A stretch of 24,893 bases of DNA from Promethearchaeota archaeon (GCA_014730295.1 WJIN01000122.1:1-24893); one strand, 5' to 3'. Shown: positions 1 to 7,193, numbered from the stretch's first letter. A program made the numbers and translations. Notes: generated by a model from the letters alone, not told the origin.

Positions 1-1
1 C

Positions 2-400
2 CGTAAATGTTTGAAAACCTTTCCTTGGCTTCGAATCTATCGCAAAACATTGGTAACATTTTACTATCAATTCAAAATTTCTCCCGAAAAAAGACGACCG
101 CTTAAGTTCTTAACGGCTATACTTTCAGAAAATTCTCATCCACGGTTAAAGAGCGCCGTACAAACTCTGATTGAAAACGAGGAGAATATCTTTCGGTATC
201 ACACATTTCTTTCCCCGAAAACTCATACTCTTCCCAGTAAATCAATTAAAGTTGTAAAGGAATCGGCAAATAAGACATTGAATAGATTATACCGGACGCA
301 ATGCGGGATGCGCACGATCGAAAATCTTCAAATGAATATTTCACAACGCCTCTCGTGCCCGGTTATTGTTTCGCCTTCCTTAGGGGAAAAACTAAATTAA
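2..400 (+). CDS. C-terminal fragment, possibly of a transposase (5' cut by window edge)
   Basis: The frame is open to the left edge of the window, so this is the 3' end of a longer gene of which about 132 residues are visible. The protein is basic, with many Lys/Arg. It has a tail reading VVKESANKTLNRLYRTQ followed by CGMRTIENLQMNI. This resembles the end of several DDE transposase families, where an N-x-x-E/N-R-x-x-R helix is followed by a 'R-G-x-R-T-x-E' segment. No catalytic Asp/Glu can be assigned in the visible part, no terminal inverted repeat was recognised downstream, and the family call is a weak inference. It could equally be another basic, helical protein. Base composition looks somewhat richer in G+C than the flanking spacers. 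A T-run follows the stop. It converges with the minus-strand gene at 489-1352. Confidence 0.4.
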   Translation, partial: RKCLKTFPWLRIYRKTLVTFYYQFKISPEKRRPLKFLTAILSENSHPRLKSAVQTLIENEENIFRYHTFLSPKTHTLPSKSIKVVKESANKTLNRLYRTQCGMRTIENLQMNISQRLSCPVIVSPSLGEKLN

Positions 401-426
401 GAGCCTAAATTTAAATGATCTTACCC

Positions 427-466
427 TTTTTTCATACAATAAAACAAAAAATTAAATTTAAAAAAA
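427..466. terminator. Bidirectional U-tract terminator region
   Basis: Between two convergent genes, the plus strand has a T6 run at 427-432. The minus strand has T6 and T7 runs (A runs at 446-451 and 460-466). Archaeal transcription ends at such U-tracts without needing a hairpin. No strong stem was seen. The call rests on position and T content only. Confidence 0.35.
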
Positions 467-488
467 GAAAGAATTAAAGTTACTAACC

Positions 489-1352
489 TTATCTTCGCAT
501 CATTCTCGGATTGCGGAATAGGTCAACTTCGGTTTTCGGGAGCCTATAATCAGTTGTACCTGTCTTCTTCATCTGTTTGAATGACCGTTTAATCATTTTT
601 TCACTATCTTTCATAAATTCTATTGAGCATGCAAATAATATTAATTGTTTGTTGAAGGTCGTATCCTTTGCGTAATCTTCGTTGAAAATTTCTACTTCAT
701 ACTCGTTCTGAATTGGTTGCGAATCAATTCTCGCTACTTTCACATCTCCTACGTAAATATCAAAATTTTTTCCAAAAGAGATTAACTTGCTTTTTGCTAG
801 AACCATTTGGAATTTATCTCCCTTCTTTTCTGGCAACAAAGGCCATGTCCATTGATCACCTATCAATCGCCACCCTTTCACTACGCGATATAAATTATAA
901 TCCCGTGGGAGTTGCAGAAAGAATACGGGAGCAGGTCGTTTTACTTCCCAACTCTGGACTAATGAATGGGCTACACTTAATTCTACACCTCCATGGAAAT
1001 TTCCCCCACTAAGATCTTTACCGTCAATTTCTTCCTCCATTATCGTAAAGATACGTAATACAAACCGTTTATATTCATCGTCTGGAGTTTCTTCCCATTC
1101 TTCTTTATTGAATGCAAGAACAAACTTCTTTTCTCCATCAACTTCTATATCTCCTTCCATTTCAAAGCTTTTACTATACCATCTCGTCTTAGCTTGATAT
1201 TTCATTTCCTGATGGAGTCCGAGTTCCTCGTCATGGAGTCGAGTGCGCCAAAAATTAACTTTTATCTTTTTATACACGATTTTTTCTGGTTCAGGATCTT
1301 CTTCACTTGGTACGACATCAACATCTTCATCTTTTTTTGCCAAATATATCAC
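489..1352 (-). CDS. Hypothetical protein, possible LURP-one/tubby-like fold
   Basis: This 287-residue acidic, soluble-looking protein has no signal peptide or membrane segment. The first ~25 residues are low-complexity Asp/Glu-rich. The rest is predicted to be rich in beta strands. The segment at about residues 190-270 has short beta stretches (LISFGKNFDIYVGDVKVARI, then YEVEIFNEDYAKD) and ends in a hydrophobic helix (LILFACSIEF). This order of a beta barrel closed by a buried helix is typical of LURP-one-related/tubby-like phospholipid-binding proteins. The match is by eye and weak, and function is unknown. The longest frame starts at GTG 1352. TTG 1343 is better placed behind the SD-like AAGTGAT and would give MAKKDEDVD. 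The gene runs on the same strand as PAN but is separated from it by about 170 bp. Confidence 0.75.
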   Translation of the reverse strand: MIYLAKKDEDVDVVPSEEDPEPEKIVYKKIKVNFWRTRLHDEELGLHQEMKYQAKTRWYSKSFEMEGDIEVDGEKKFVLAFNKEEWEETPDDEYKRFVLRIFTIMEEEIDGKDLSGGNFHGGVELSVAHSLVQSWEVKRPAPVFFLQLPRDYNLYRVVKGWRLIGDQWTWPLLPEKKGDKFQMVLAKSKLISFGKNFDIYVGDVKVARIDSQPIQNEYEVEIFNEDYAKDTTFNKQLILFACSIEFMKDSEKMIKRSFKQMKKTGTTDYRLPKTEVDLFRNPRMMRR

Positions 1353-1499
1353 TTTTTTTCAAATTATTAAATTATACAATACTGCTTATTAAATAAATGA
1401 TTAATTTATTCATTTATAGTTTTTGTTTCTAACGGATTGATCTTAGAAGTGAAATATGAAAAAACCAAGCTATAAAAGAAAGTGTAGTGTGAATTGAGC

Positions 1500-1505
1500 A
1501 AAAAA
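1500..1505 (-). terminator. Possible U-tract terminator of the PAN gene
   Basis: A run of about six A on the plus strand (Ts in the minus-strand transcript) lies roughly 17 bp past the PAN stop codon. The spacer to the next gene on that strand is AT-rich. No hairpin is evident. The call rests on position alone. Confidence 0.25.
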
Positions 1506-1521
1506 GAAATGTTATAAGGTT

Positions 1522-2733
1522 CTAAACAAATAATTCTGTTGGGGTTATTCTACATTGCCGCTTATTTATTGTTTTGTCAATTGATTGTAAGAAATCTGAT
1601 TGGATAATAATCTCTGAGTTTCTCCTAATTGCAAACATTCCCGCTTCAGTACATATCGCTTTAATATCCGCTCCAGATGCATCCTTGGTGATGTTGACTA
1701 GATGTTTTAGATTAACAGATTTATCGAGATTTAGATTACGAGTGTGGATTTTAAAGATCTGTGTACGGGCAATTTCATTTGGCATTGGAAACTCTATAAT
1801 CCTATCAAATCGCCCCGATCGGAGAAGTGCAGTATCTAAAATATCGATTCTATTTGTCGCACCTATAAATTTTATATCTCCCCTTTCTGAAAATCCATCA
1901 AGCTCACTGAGAAGTTGCATAAGCGTTCTCTGAACTTCTCTGTCCCCAGATGTTGAGTCTGTCAAGCGCGTAGCACCTATCGCATCTAGCTCATCAATTA
2001 ACAGTATAGCGGGTGCTTTTTCACGGGCGAGGTTAAATATTTCTCGTACGAATCTGGCACCTTCACCGATATATTTCTGGACAAGTTCTGACCCAATAAC
2101 CCGAATAAATGCTACATCCGTCTCATGTGCAACGGCTTTCGCGAGTAATGTTTTCCCAGTACCCGGCGGTCCATGGAACAAAATGCCTTTCGGAGGTTCA
2201 ATCCCGACTTTTAAAAATAATTCTGGTTTTTTTAAGGGTAATTCTACCATTTCTCGTACTTCCTGTATTTGTTCCTCCAATCCTCCTACATCAGCATAGC
2301 TTATATCTGGAATGTTATCAATTACTTCCATTCCCCGAATAAATGGGTCATAATTCATTGGTAATATTTCCATAATCGAATATGTATGCTGATTTAATGC
2401 AACTTCCATACCCGATTCAATTGAATCTTTTACTTTCTTAGAGGTAGAAACGATAAAGCTTGGTCCGCTTGAGGAACGAATTATTACGCGATTTTTATGG
2501 GGATCAAGTACATCGATCACCGTACCCGTTATAAGAGGAGGTTCTCTCAGATGATCTATCTCATTTCGTATACCGTGAATTTCTTGCTCTAAACGCAGCC
2601 TTTCTGCTTCCAATAACTGACGTTCTGACTCAAGATTTCTGATGCGTTTTTCAAGATGCTTTACATAATTAAGCAAATATAAATTATCTTTCTCTTCTCT
2701 ATTATCTTCATCCTTATTTAATGAGGTATTCAT
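1522..2733 (-). CDS. pan: Proteasome-activating nucleotidase (PAN), AAA+ ATPase
   Basis: This is a hexameric AAA+ unfoldase that feeds proteins to the archaeal 20S proteasome in the cytoplasm. At 403 residues it has the usual PAN length. Visible parts in order: an N-terminal coiled coil (about 18-63, heptad-like Leu/Glu/Arg); an OB-type domain (about 66-125); then the AAA+ module with Walker A GPPGTGKT (188-195), pore loop KYIGEGA (220-226), Walker B LLIDELD (244-250), sensor-1 GATN (around 291-294) and an SGRFDR arginine-finger motif (306-311). The C-terminus reads ELFV, so the HbYX tail that opens the 20S gate would have Phe in place of Tyr. The start is ATG 2733 with no clear SD. It appears monocistronic; proteasome core genes are not in the window. 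The alternative, a Cdc48-type ATPase, is excluded by the single AAA domain and the coiled coil/OB layout. Confidence 0.95.
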   Translation of the reverse strand: MNTSLNKDEDNREEKDNLYLLNYVKHLEKRIRNLESERQLLEAERLRLEQEIHGIRNEIDHLREPPLITGTVIDVLDPHKNRVIIRSSSGPSFIVSTSKKVKDSIESGMEVALNQHTYSIMEILPMNYDPFIRGMEVIDNIPDISYADVGGLEEQIQEVREMVELPLKKPELFLKVGIEPPKGILFHGPPGTGKTLLAKAVAHETDVAFIRVIGSELVQKYIGEGARFVREIFNLAREKAPAILLIDELDAIGATRLTDSTSGDREVQRTLMQLLSELDGFSERGDIKFIGATNRIDILDTALLRSGRFDRIIEFPMPNEIARTQIFKIHTRNLNLDKSVNLKHLVNITKDASGADIKAICTEAGMFAIRRNSEIIIQSDFLQSIDKTINKRQCRITPTELFV

Positions 2734-2848
2734 TTACAGAGTGCGTTTTAATTTTTTCCTATCTAAAAATATGGAATGGTTTTGTATATAAATCATTTTC
2801 TATTTATTTGGATAAATTTTAGAATTGTAAAACAATTATATTAAAACC

Positions 2849-3151
2849 TTATCTAAGTCCGATCAAAGGTAATGCTTCTCTGGTTGTCATTAAATGCTCT
2901 ATTTTAAATCTAGAATCATGAATTTTAAAATAACCCGTGAATCTATTTGCAATTGCCATTAGCGCTTCATGAGCTTTCTCATCCTCAACTTCATAAATTA
3001 CATAATTCTTAATTTTTTCATCTAATACTACAAAGACTTTTTCTTGTTTCACAAATTCTGGTAATTTTGGGGCATTCCCAGAAAGAAAAGCCTCCCCAAC
3101 TTCCTTCGCTTTATTTGGTGGATACATAAAGGTTACCATAAAAAATGTCAA
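2849..3151 (-). CDS. Small conserved protein, ferredoxin-like alpha/beta fold
   Basis: This 100-residue protein has no signal peptide or metal-binding cysteines. Its alternating pattern (FMVTFMYPP strand, KAKEVGEAF helix, VFVVLDE and NYVIYEVED strands, HEALMAIANRF helix, FKIEHLMTT strand) fits a beta-alpha-beta-beta-alpha-beta dimeric barrel. It ends in EALPLIGLR. From memory, small proteins with a 'Y-P-P-x-K-A' start and an 'EALPxIG' end are common in Asgard genomes, but their function is unknown to me. The TTG start at 3151 is chosen because the strong SD TGAGGTGA (3161-3168 on the minus strand) lies nine bases upstream. ATG 3139 is an alternative. A TATA-like box lies at 3198-3207. It runs divergently from the dehydrogenase gene at 3441. 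Confidence 0.8.
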   Translation of the reverse strand: MTFFMVTFMYPPNKAKEVGEAFLSGNAPKLPEFVKQEKVFVVLDEKIKNYVIYEVEDEKAHEALMAIANRFTGYFKIHDSRFKIEHLMTTREALPLIGLR

Positions 3152-3197
3152 ATCAAATTCTCACCTCATTTTTAATTTATTTTTTTTTCAATTTTTT

Positions 3198-3207
3198 TTT
3201 AAATATA
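3198..3207 (-). promoter_or_regulatory. Likely TATA box of the 100-aa protein gene
   Basis: On the minus strand the sequence reads TATATTTAAA, close to the archaeal TATA consensus. Transcription starting about 25 bp downstream would give a leader of about 22 bases that carries the SD site TGAGGTGA. The position fits well, but the whole spacer is AT-rich, so chance matches are easy. Confidence 0.4.
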
Positions 3208-3440
3208 TAATATAACCATAATCTCTCTTTAAATATTTCTGATCTTGATAATTCTTTTTCTCAATTTGATCGAATTTGATCTTTTCAATAGAGTTTTATA
3301 TAGTTTTTTATGATTTTTGATTTATAAGAAATTCTTTTTAACTTAATCGAATCTATAAGTGTAAATTCATTCTTTTAAATAGTTTTTAATACTTGTATCA
3401 TACAATAATATTAAATAATTAGAGATGAAATGAATCAAGA

Positions 3441-4580
3441 ATGTCCTCAAAAAGATTAAGTGTAGGGGTAATTGGATGTGGTATGGTGGGCAATATCGGA
3501 CATTTACCCTCCTATCATAAATCTCCTCTCGCCGAAATTGTTGCAGTGGCGGATCCGCTACAGTCGCATCTAAAAAAGGCTCAGAACAAGTATAATATTC
3601 CAAAAAGTTATGAAAATGCCAATGATTTAATCGATGATCCGAGTATTGACGCGATAAGCATATGTTCTCCCCATTGGGCTCATAAAGACCAAGTAATTAG
3701 AGCTGCAGAAAATGGAAAGCATATTCTCTGTGAAAAACCTATTGGATTGAGTTTAAAAGAAGTAGATGAGATGATCAAAGCAGTAGAAAAACATGATGTA
3801 ATTTTCCAAACGGGTACTCAAAAACGATTCGATCCTGGAAATCAATATATTAAACAGAGTATTGAAAGAGATGAAATAGGAGAGATATTCCAGGTTTCCG
3901 TATTCTGGTTCCACTCTATGGCGGAATTCTCGGTCAAAAAACCTAGAAATGAATTGGTGCAGGAAATTGGATTATGGAGATTAACTGATGAGAGAACAGG
4001 AGGAGGGGACCTCTTGGATCATGGCCCTCATTATTTTGATTTATTTCGATGGTGGTTTGGAGAGGTCAAAACTGTAAGCGCGAAGATCAGACGCATATAT
4101 AAAACTCGAGTCAATGAAGATCATTCAGTAGTGGTGCTATCTTTTAGGGATCGAGATACTATAGCGATTTTTGAGCGCTCTGAAGCTGTATTGGGTGATG
4201 TTTATGGTGATGAAACTGGAAGGTTGCACGGTACAAAAGGGAATTTCATTTTCAATGTTCCTGCAGAATATAAGAAGAAGCCGATGGAACTCATCAAAGA
4301 AATTAAAGAAGAAGGGACTTATAAACTTATGAAAGAGGAAGTATCTTATCAAAAAGAAAAATGGGAGGATGCTTACAATAGAGAAATTCAATCTTTCATC
4401 AACCAAGTTCTTGGGCGCTCTAATGAAGAGGTTAATTTCCCTCAAGAATGGGTTCCCACAATCTATGATGGGAGAGCAGCATTGGAGATAGTATTAGCTG
4501 CTTATGAATCTCAACGCAGAAATCAGATTATTCAATTACCATTGGAAAGCTATAGCGCTCTTCAGTGGAAGGTTGGATAA
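3441..4580 (+). CDS. Gfo/Idh/MocA-family NAD(P)-dependent oxidoreductase
   Basis: This 379-residue cytoplasmic dehydrogenase belongs to the family that oxidises or reduces sugars, inositols and related hydroxy compounds with NAD(P). The N-terminal Rossmann domain shows VGVIGCGMVG (residues 8-17, GxGxxG). The family signature E-K-P is at 98-100 in CEKPIG. The C-terminal domain carries the catalytic D-x-G-x-H-x-x-D motif as DHGPHYFD (193-200), preceded by GGGDLL. Length is typical and all key residues are present, so it should be active; the substrate cannot be inferred. The ATG start is preceded by the weak SD-like GAGATGA. It is a single gene, convergent with the SUKH gene and divergent from the 100-aa protein gene. 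Confidence 0.92.
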   Translation: MSSKRLSVGVIGCGMVGNIGHLPSYHKSPLAEIVAVADPLQSHLKKAQNKYNIPKSYENANDLIDDPSIDAISICSPHWAHKDQVIRAAENGKHILCEKPIGLSLKEVDEMIKAVEKHDVIFQTGTQKRFDPGNQYIKQSIERDEIGEIFQVSVFWFHSMAEFSVKKPRNELVQEIGLWRLTDERTGGGDLLDHGPHYFDLFRWWFGEVKTVSAKIRRIYKTRVNEDHSVVVLSFRDRDTIAIFERSEAVLGDVYGDETGRLHGTKGNFIFNVPAEYKKKPMELIKEIKEEGTYKLMKEEVSYQKEKWEDAYNREIQSFINQVLGRSNEEVNFPQEWVPTIYDGRAALEIVLAAYESQRRNQIIQLPLESYSALQWKVG

Positions 4581-4631
4581 ATAATTCTACTCCCTCATTT
4601 CTTATTTAAGATAAAGATCTCAAGTTCTATA

Positions 4632-4643
4632 AAATAAAAAAAT
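4632..4643 (-). terminator. Possible U-tract terminator of the SUKH gene
   Basis: About 30 bp beyond the stop of the minus-strand SUKH gene, the transcript would contain the T-rich stretch TTTTTTTATTTT. The gap between the convergent genes is only about 94 bp. The assignment is positional. Confidence 0.3.
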
Positions 4644-4674
4644 TGAATTGTTTTCTTAATATAAATCTTTAGAA

Positions 4675-5163
4675 CTAGTCAAAAAAGCCAGAAATTGCTC
4701 TAATAAACAAATCAATAATGCTCATTGCTGCCCATTCTCGAGAATCATTCTCATGGTTCCAAATAAATATAGATCGCTTTTTGATTTCTCTATTCATAGT
4801 TATGGGATATCCAAATAAATCCCCATTCCCATATTCTCCAATAAACAAGAGATGATCAAACGGCATATATAAGTTTTTAAACCCATCATTAGTACGCATC
4901 TCTTGATTTCTCTTAAGTAAATCTTTATCTGGAAAGATTATATCATAGGAAAATTGATCCTTTACACCATTTGTTGCATTATACAGATTCAAAAATTCCT
5001 CTGGTAATTTAATATGAAATGTCTGCTCTATTTCTACAATTAAATCTGGATCCGCGGGGTCTATGATCTTCCATTCATCTGAGATAATAGAAATTTTGTT
5101 TTTCCATTCCCTTATTCCTCTGATTTTTTTATGTAAAGATTTGTGCTTTTCAATCATATTCAA
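4675..5163 (-). CDS. SMI1/KNR4 (SUKH-superfamily) protein
   Basis: This 162-residue soluble protein carries SUKH landmarks: an N-terminal helix; I-x-x-x-E-x-x-x-x-x-x-LPEEFLNLYNATNGV (around 44-67); then FIGEYGNGDLFGYPI (107-121); and a closing SIFIWNHEND segment followed by an amphipathic C-terminal helix. In bacteria, SUKH proteins often act as immunity proteins against polymorphic toxins or as protein-binding modules. Here no toxin gene is adjacent, so the role is open. The TTG at 5163 is the longest start. ATG 5157 two codons later is equally good, and only a weak AAAGAAG-like SD is present. It lies next to a long AT-rich spacer. Confidence 0.82.
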   Translation of the reverse strand: MNMIEKHKSLHKKIRGIREWKNKISIISDEWKIIDPADPDLIVEIEQTFHIKLPEEFLNLYNATNGVKDQFSYDIIFPDKDLLKRNQEMRTNDGFKNLYMPFDHLLFIGEYGNGDLFGYPITMNREIKKRSIFIWNHENDSREWAAMSIIDLFIRAISGFFD

Positions 5164-5830
5164 TTCTTCTTTATGTATGATTTTAATCTAAACATCCAAA
5201 CTTTTTTAAATTCACTAGTTATTTCTATAATTCATTTAAAATATCCCTCTGCTATACAAACACCTATTTTATCCATTTTTTAGTTAGATTCAATGATTTC
5301 TAATGGTATGATCAATTTCGATCATTAAAACCAAAATGGTATTCGAATTATGATAATTTTATTTTTTGTTTAGAAGGTTAAGATTTAAAATATTTTATAC
5401 AAAAAATATCAAGATTTTTAGTCTTGAGAATGAATAATGAGATGTATTTGGATTAGATATAATTCATAAAAAAAGAGAAAAAGATTTTTGTGAATATTTA
5501 TTCTCAAACATATCCAAAACTATTTTTTGATGATATCCTTCATTTTTCTAATTTTGTTTTTAGCTTTCCAAATATCTGAATCATAATAATTGGTGAGATC
5601 CTGAAAAATGTTAGAGAGAGTATAAAGGAGTGTGATAAAGATCCTTTTCGGTATTGTTCATTACTTTTTTTGCCTCTTTTCGTGTATATGATCCTTTTTT
5701 CTTTAGCTTTGTGATAATTATGTCCGATTGGGATCATTAGATTTAAATATTTAATGTGAATAATATATCACTAGAAATTCTTGTGATATTTTTATTACAA
5801 AATTTTCAAAAAAAAGAGTTGAAAAACGCT
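5164..5830. other. AT-rich intergenic stretch with no supported gene
   Basis: About 670 bp of low-complexity AT-rich DNA separates the SUKH gene from the Cys-rich trio. I saw no tRNA, no CRISPR-like repeats and no conserved ORF. A minus-strand 65-codon frame (5540-5737) lacks an SD and recognisable features. One short inverted repeat, GATCAATTTCGATC, lies near 5310-5323. The right end may carry the promoter of the Cys-rich genes. Confidence 0.5.
5742..5749 (+). promoter_or_regulatory. Possible TATA box for the Cys-rich operon
   Basis: TTTAAATA lies about 82 bp upstream of the first Cys-rich ATG and is the best TATA-like match close to the gene. The leader would be about 55 bases. Surrounding AT-richness limits confidence. 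Confidence 0.3.
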
Positions 5831-6067
5831 ATGTGTAACAATTGTGAATGTGAAAATTCCTATCTTTGTTCTATCGTAGGACATATGAAATATGGAGCTT
5901 GCTGTGACAAATGTATTCACTATGATGAACTTCATACTTGTCCATTTTATTTACAAGAAGTCATAAAACCATTGACGAAAGAAGTGAAGGCGTTTAATAT
6001 TTTACCTGATAGATTTTGTCTGAAGATGGGGAAAACACCAAAAAAAACAATAGAGCTTTATCCCTAA
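5831..6067 (+). CDS. Small eight-cysteine protein, copy 1 of 3
   Basis: This is a 78-residue protein. Its first 37 residues hold cysteines at 2, 5, 7, 13, 24, 25, 28 and 37, the same spacing as in the next two genes. The shared pattern is M-C-N-x-C-x-C, then C-S-I-V-G, then G-x-C-C-x-x-C-x-x-Y, then a final C. Such dense, exact spacing points to Zn or Fe-S binding. No signal peptide or membrane segment is present. I do not recognise the family. ATG 5831 is chosen over an upstream GTG at 5756 because the paralogues begin directly at this Met-Cys, and the extra upstream sequence is a hydrophobic stretch not shared by them. Copy 1 differs by having KYGAC where the others have P-x-GFC. The C-terminal half (KPLTKE...) is not conserved between copies. 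Confidence 0.8.
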   Translation: MCNNCECENSYLCSIVGHMKYGACCDKCIHYDELHTCPFYLQEVIKPLTKEVKAFNILPDRFCLKMGKTPKKTIELYP

Positions 6068-6074
6068 TAAAGAC

Positions 6075-6084
6075 GGAGGGATGA
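6075..6084 (+). promoter_or_regulatory. Shine-Dalgarno site that fixes an ATC start
   Basis: GGAGGGATGA lies 3-8 bases before ATC 6088 and is the strongest SD in the trio. The ATG inside it (6081) opens a frame that stops after four codons. The in-frame stop TGA at 6082 limits the paralogue frame to ATC 6085 or ATC 6088. Confidence 0.6.
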
Positions 6085-6087
6085 ATC

Positions 6088-6318
6088 ATCTGTAATAAAT
6101 GCTATTGTGAAATGCAAGATCAATGTTCAATTGTAGGAAATATACCCTTGGGATTTTGTTGTCCAGAGTGTGATTTCTATGAGGAAGGAGGTGCTTGTAA
6201 AAGATTGAAAGAGAAAGTTGATGAGAAAATGAAAAAATATAAAGAAGATATTGAAGTCGCTCAGAAATTTCTTGAAAAAATGAAAATCTCAGATAGAGAT
6301 TTAGAAAATTTTCCCTAA
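6088..6318 (+). CDS. Small eight-cysteine protein, copy 2 of 3, apparent ATC start
   Basis: Read from ATC 6088 this gives a 76-residue protein whose cysteines fall at 2, 5, 7, 13, 24, 25, 28 and 37, with no gap relative to copies 1 and 3 (CNKCYC, CSIVG, P-L-GFCC, C). The first possible ATG is at 6112. Starting there would delete three of the eight cysteines (2, 5 and 7), including the C-N-x-C-x-C motif that is intact in the DNA. A TGA at 6082 blocks any upstream start. The remaining options are therefore ATC 6085 or ATC 6088, behind a strong SD. The C-terminal half is a charged Lys/Glu-rich helix (KEKVDEKMKKYKED). It is 20 bp from copy 1 and 24 bp from copy 3, so the three are probably co-transcribed. 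Metal binding is inferred; the function is unknown. A less likely reading is a gene that has lost its start codon. Confidence 0.7.
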   Translation: MCNKCYCEMQDQCSIVGNIPLGFCCPECDFYEEGGACKRLKEKVDEKMKKYKEDIEVAQKFLEKMKISDRDLENFP

Positions 6319-6342
6319 CATAATAAAGGTGAGACAAGAAAT

Positions 6343-6609
6343 ATGTGCAACAACTGTAATTGTAATAATTATGAAAAATGTAGCATCACCGGCTACATGC
6401 CAATCGGATTTTGCTGTTCGAATTGTGATTTATACGATGAAAAGCATACGTGTCTTAAAATGCAACAAAGTTCAAGTGAACCAAAACTGCAAAAAATAAC
6501 ACCAATCAGTACCACTATAGAGAATGGAATCCTTAAGGTAATAATTGAACAAGATAAAGAAAAAATCCCAATTTTCATCGATATAGACAAACAATTGGGA
6601 CAGAGATAG
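6343..6609 (+). CDS. Small eight-cysteine protein, copy 3 of 3
   Basis: This 88-residue protein has cysteines at 2, 5, 7, 13, 24, 25, 28 and 37, identical in spacing to copies 1 and 2 (MCNNCNC, CSITG, MPIGFCC, C). After residue 45 it has its own tail with a beta-strand-like stretch (ILKVIIEQ, KIPIFIDID) not found in the others. The ATG start is supported by an AAAGGTGA SD nine bases upstream. It lies 85 bp before hdrC on the same strand, so it may be read into the Hdr operon or have a related role, for example as a small metal or electron carrier or an assembly factor. That link rests on position only. Confidence 0.82.
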   Translation: MCNNCNCNNYEKCSITGYMPIGFCCSNCDLYDEKHTCLKMQQSSSEPKLQKITPISTTIENGILKVIIEQDKEKIPIFIDIDKQLGQR

Positions 6610-6620
6610 AATTTTCAAAA

Positions 6621-6628
6621 TATTTAAA
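6621..6628 (+). promoter_or_regulatory. Possible TATA box of the Hdr operon
   Basis: TATTTAAA lies 67 bp ahead of the hdrC start, in the only gap of useful size between the Cys-rich trio and hdrC. Initiation would be near 6650. It could equally be chance in AT-rich DNA, with the operon read from the Cys-rich promoter. Confidence 0.3.
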
Positions 6629-6694
6629 AAAATAAAAAGGTTGGAGAGAGTTTGTTATATTTTTTAAAAAATAAAGTAAATTTGGGTGATATAA

Positions 6695-7189
6695 GTGAGT
6701 TTAATTAACTTTGAATTTAGAAATCAGATATTGCAATATAATGCTTCATTAAATTATTGTTACCAATGTTCTACTTGTTCAAGTAGTTGTCCAGTAGCAT
6801 TATTAACTAATGGAAAATATAATCCCCGAAAGATAATTGAGCTTGCATTACTTGGCTTTCAAGATGACCTAGTAGAGAAACAGAATCCAAATGTATGGTT
6901 ATGTTCAACTTGTCAAAAATGTATAGAATTATGTCCACAAAAGGTTGAATTGACAGAAATCTTTTCAGTAATCAAGAATCGGTGTTTTGAGACTGGAAAG
7001 TTACCTGAAGCTTTTATATCGCAAGCCAAAGCTATTATTAATGATGGTATTGCCATTCCTTTTTCGAGATCAATAGAATCCCGACGTGAAAGAATGAGTC
7101 TACCAAAAGTCAATACTGCGGATATGAATGAATTGAATACCATCTTTAAAGAAACGGGTATTAAAAATAAAATTCATGATGGTGACTAA
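6695..7189 (+). CDS. hdrC: Heterodisulfide reductase subunit C (HdrC)
   Basis: This 164-residue soluble electron-transfer subunit carries two [4Fe-4S] clusters and passes electrons from HdrA to the disulfide site of HdrB. Two ferredoxin motifs are visible: CYQCSTCSSSCPV (about 22-33) and CSTCQKCIELCPQ (about 70-81). Both have the CxxCxxCxxxCP pattern, and the family-typical Y-N-P-R-K-I helix lies between them. Length matches methanogen-type HdrC. GTG 6695 follows the SD GGGTGAT. The 3' end lies four bases before the hdrB start. It is the first gene of the main cluster. Only one HdrC serves three HdrA units here. Confidence 0.93.
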   Translation: MSLINFEFRNQILQYNASLNYCYQCSTCSSSCPVALLTNGKYNPRKIIELALLGFQDDLVEKQNPNVWLCSTCQKCIELCPQKVELTEIFSVIKNRCFETGKLPEAFISQAKAIINDGIAIPFSRSIESRRERMSLPKVNTADMNELNTIFKETGIKNKIHDGD

Positions 7190-7193
7190 CAAA

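Noticed and set aside
5300..5330. Inverted repeat GATCAATTTCGATC as an operator or riboswitch
   Set aside because: Short, with an A/T-rich loop, and far from any start codon; expected by chance in this composition.
5540..5737. 65-codon minus-strand frame in the AT-rich spacer
   Set aside because: No SD, biased residue composition and no recognisable motif; probably chance.
6652..6708. Short leader peptide frame (TTG 6652) before hdrC
   Set aside because: It follows a GGAGAG, but it is only about 18 codons, low complexity, and overlaps the better supported hdrC SD and start.
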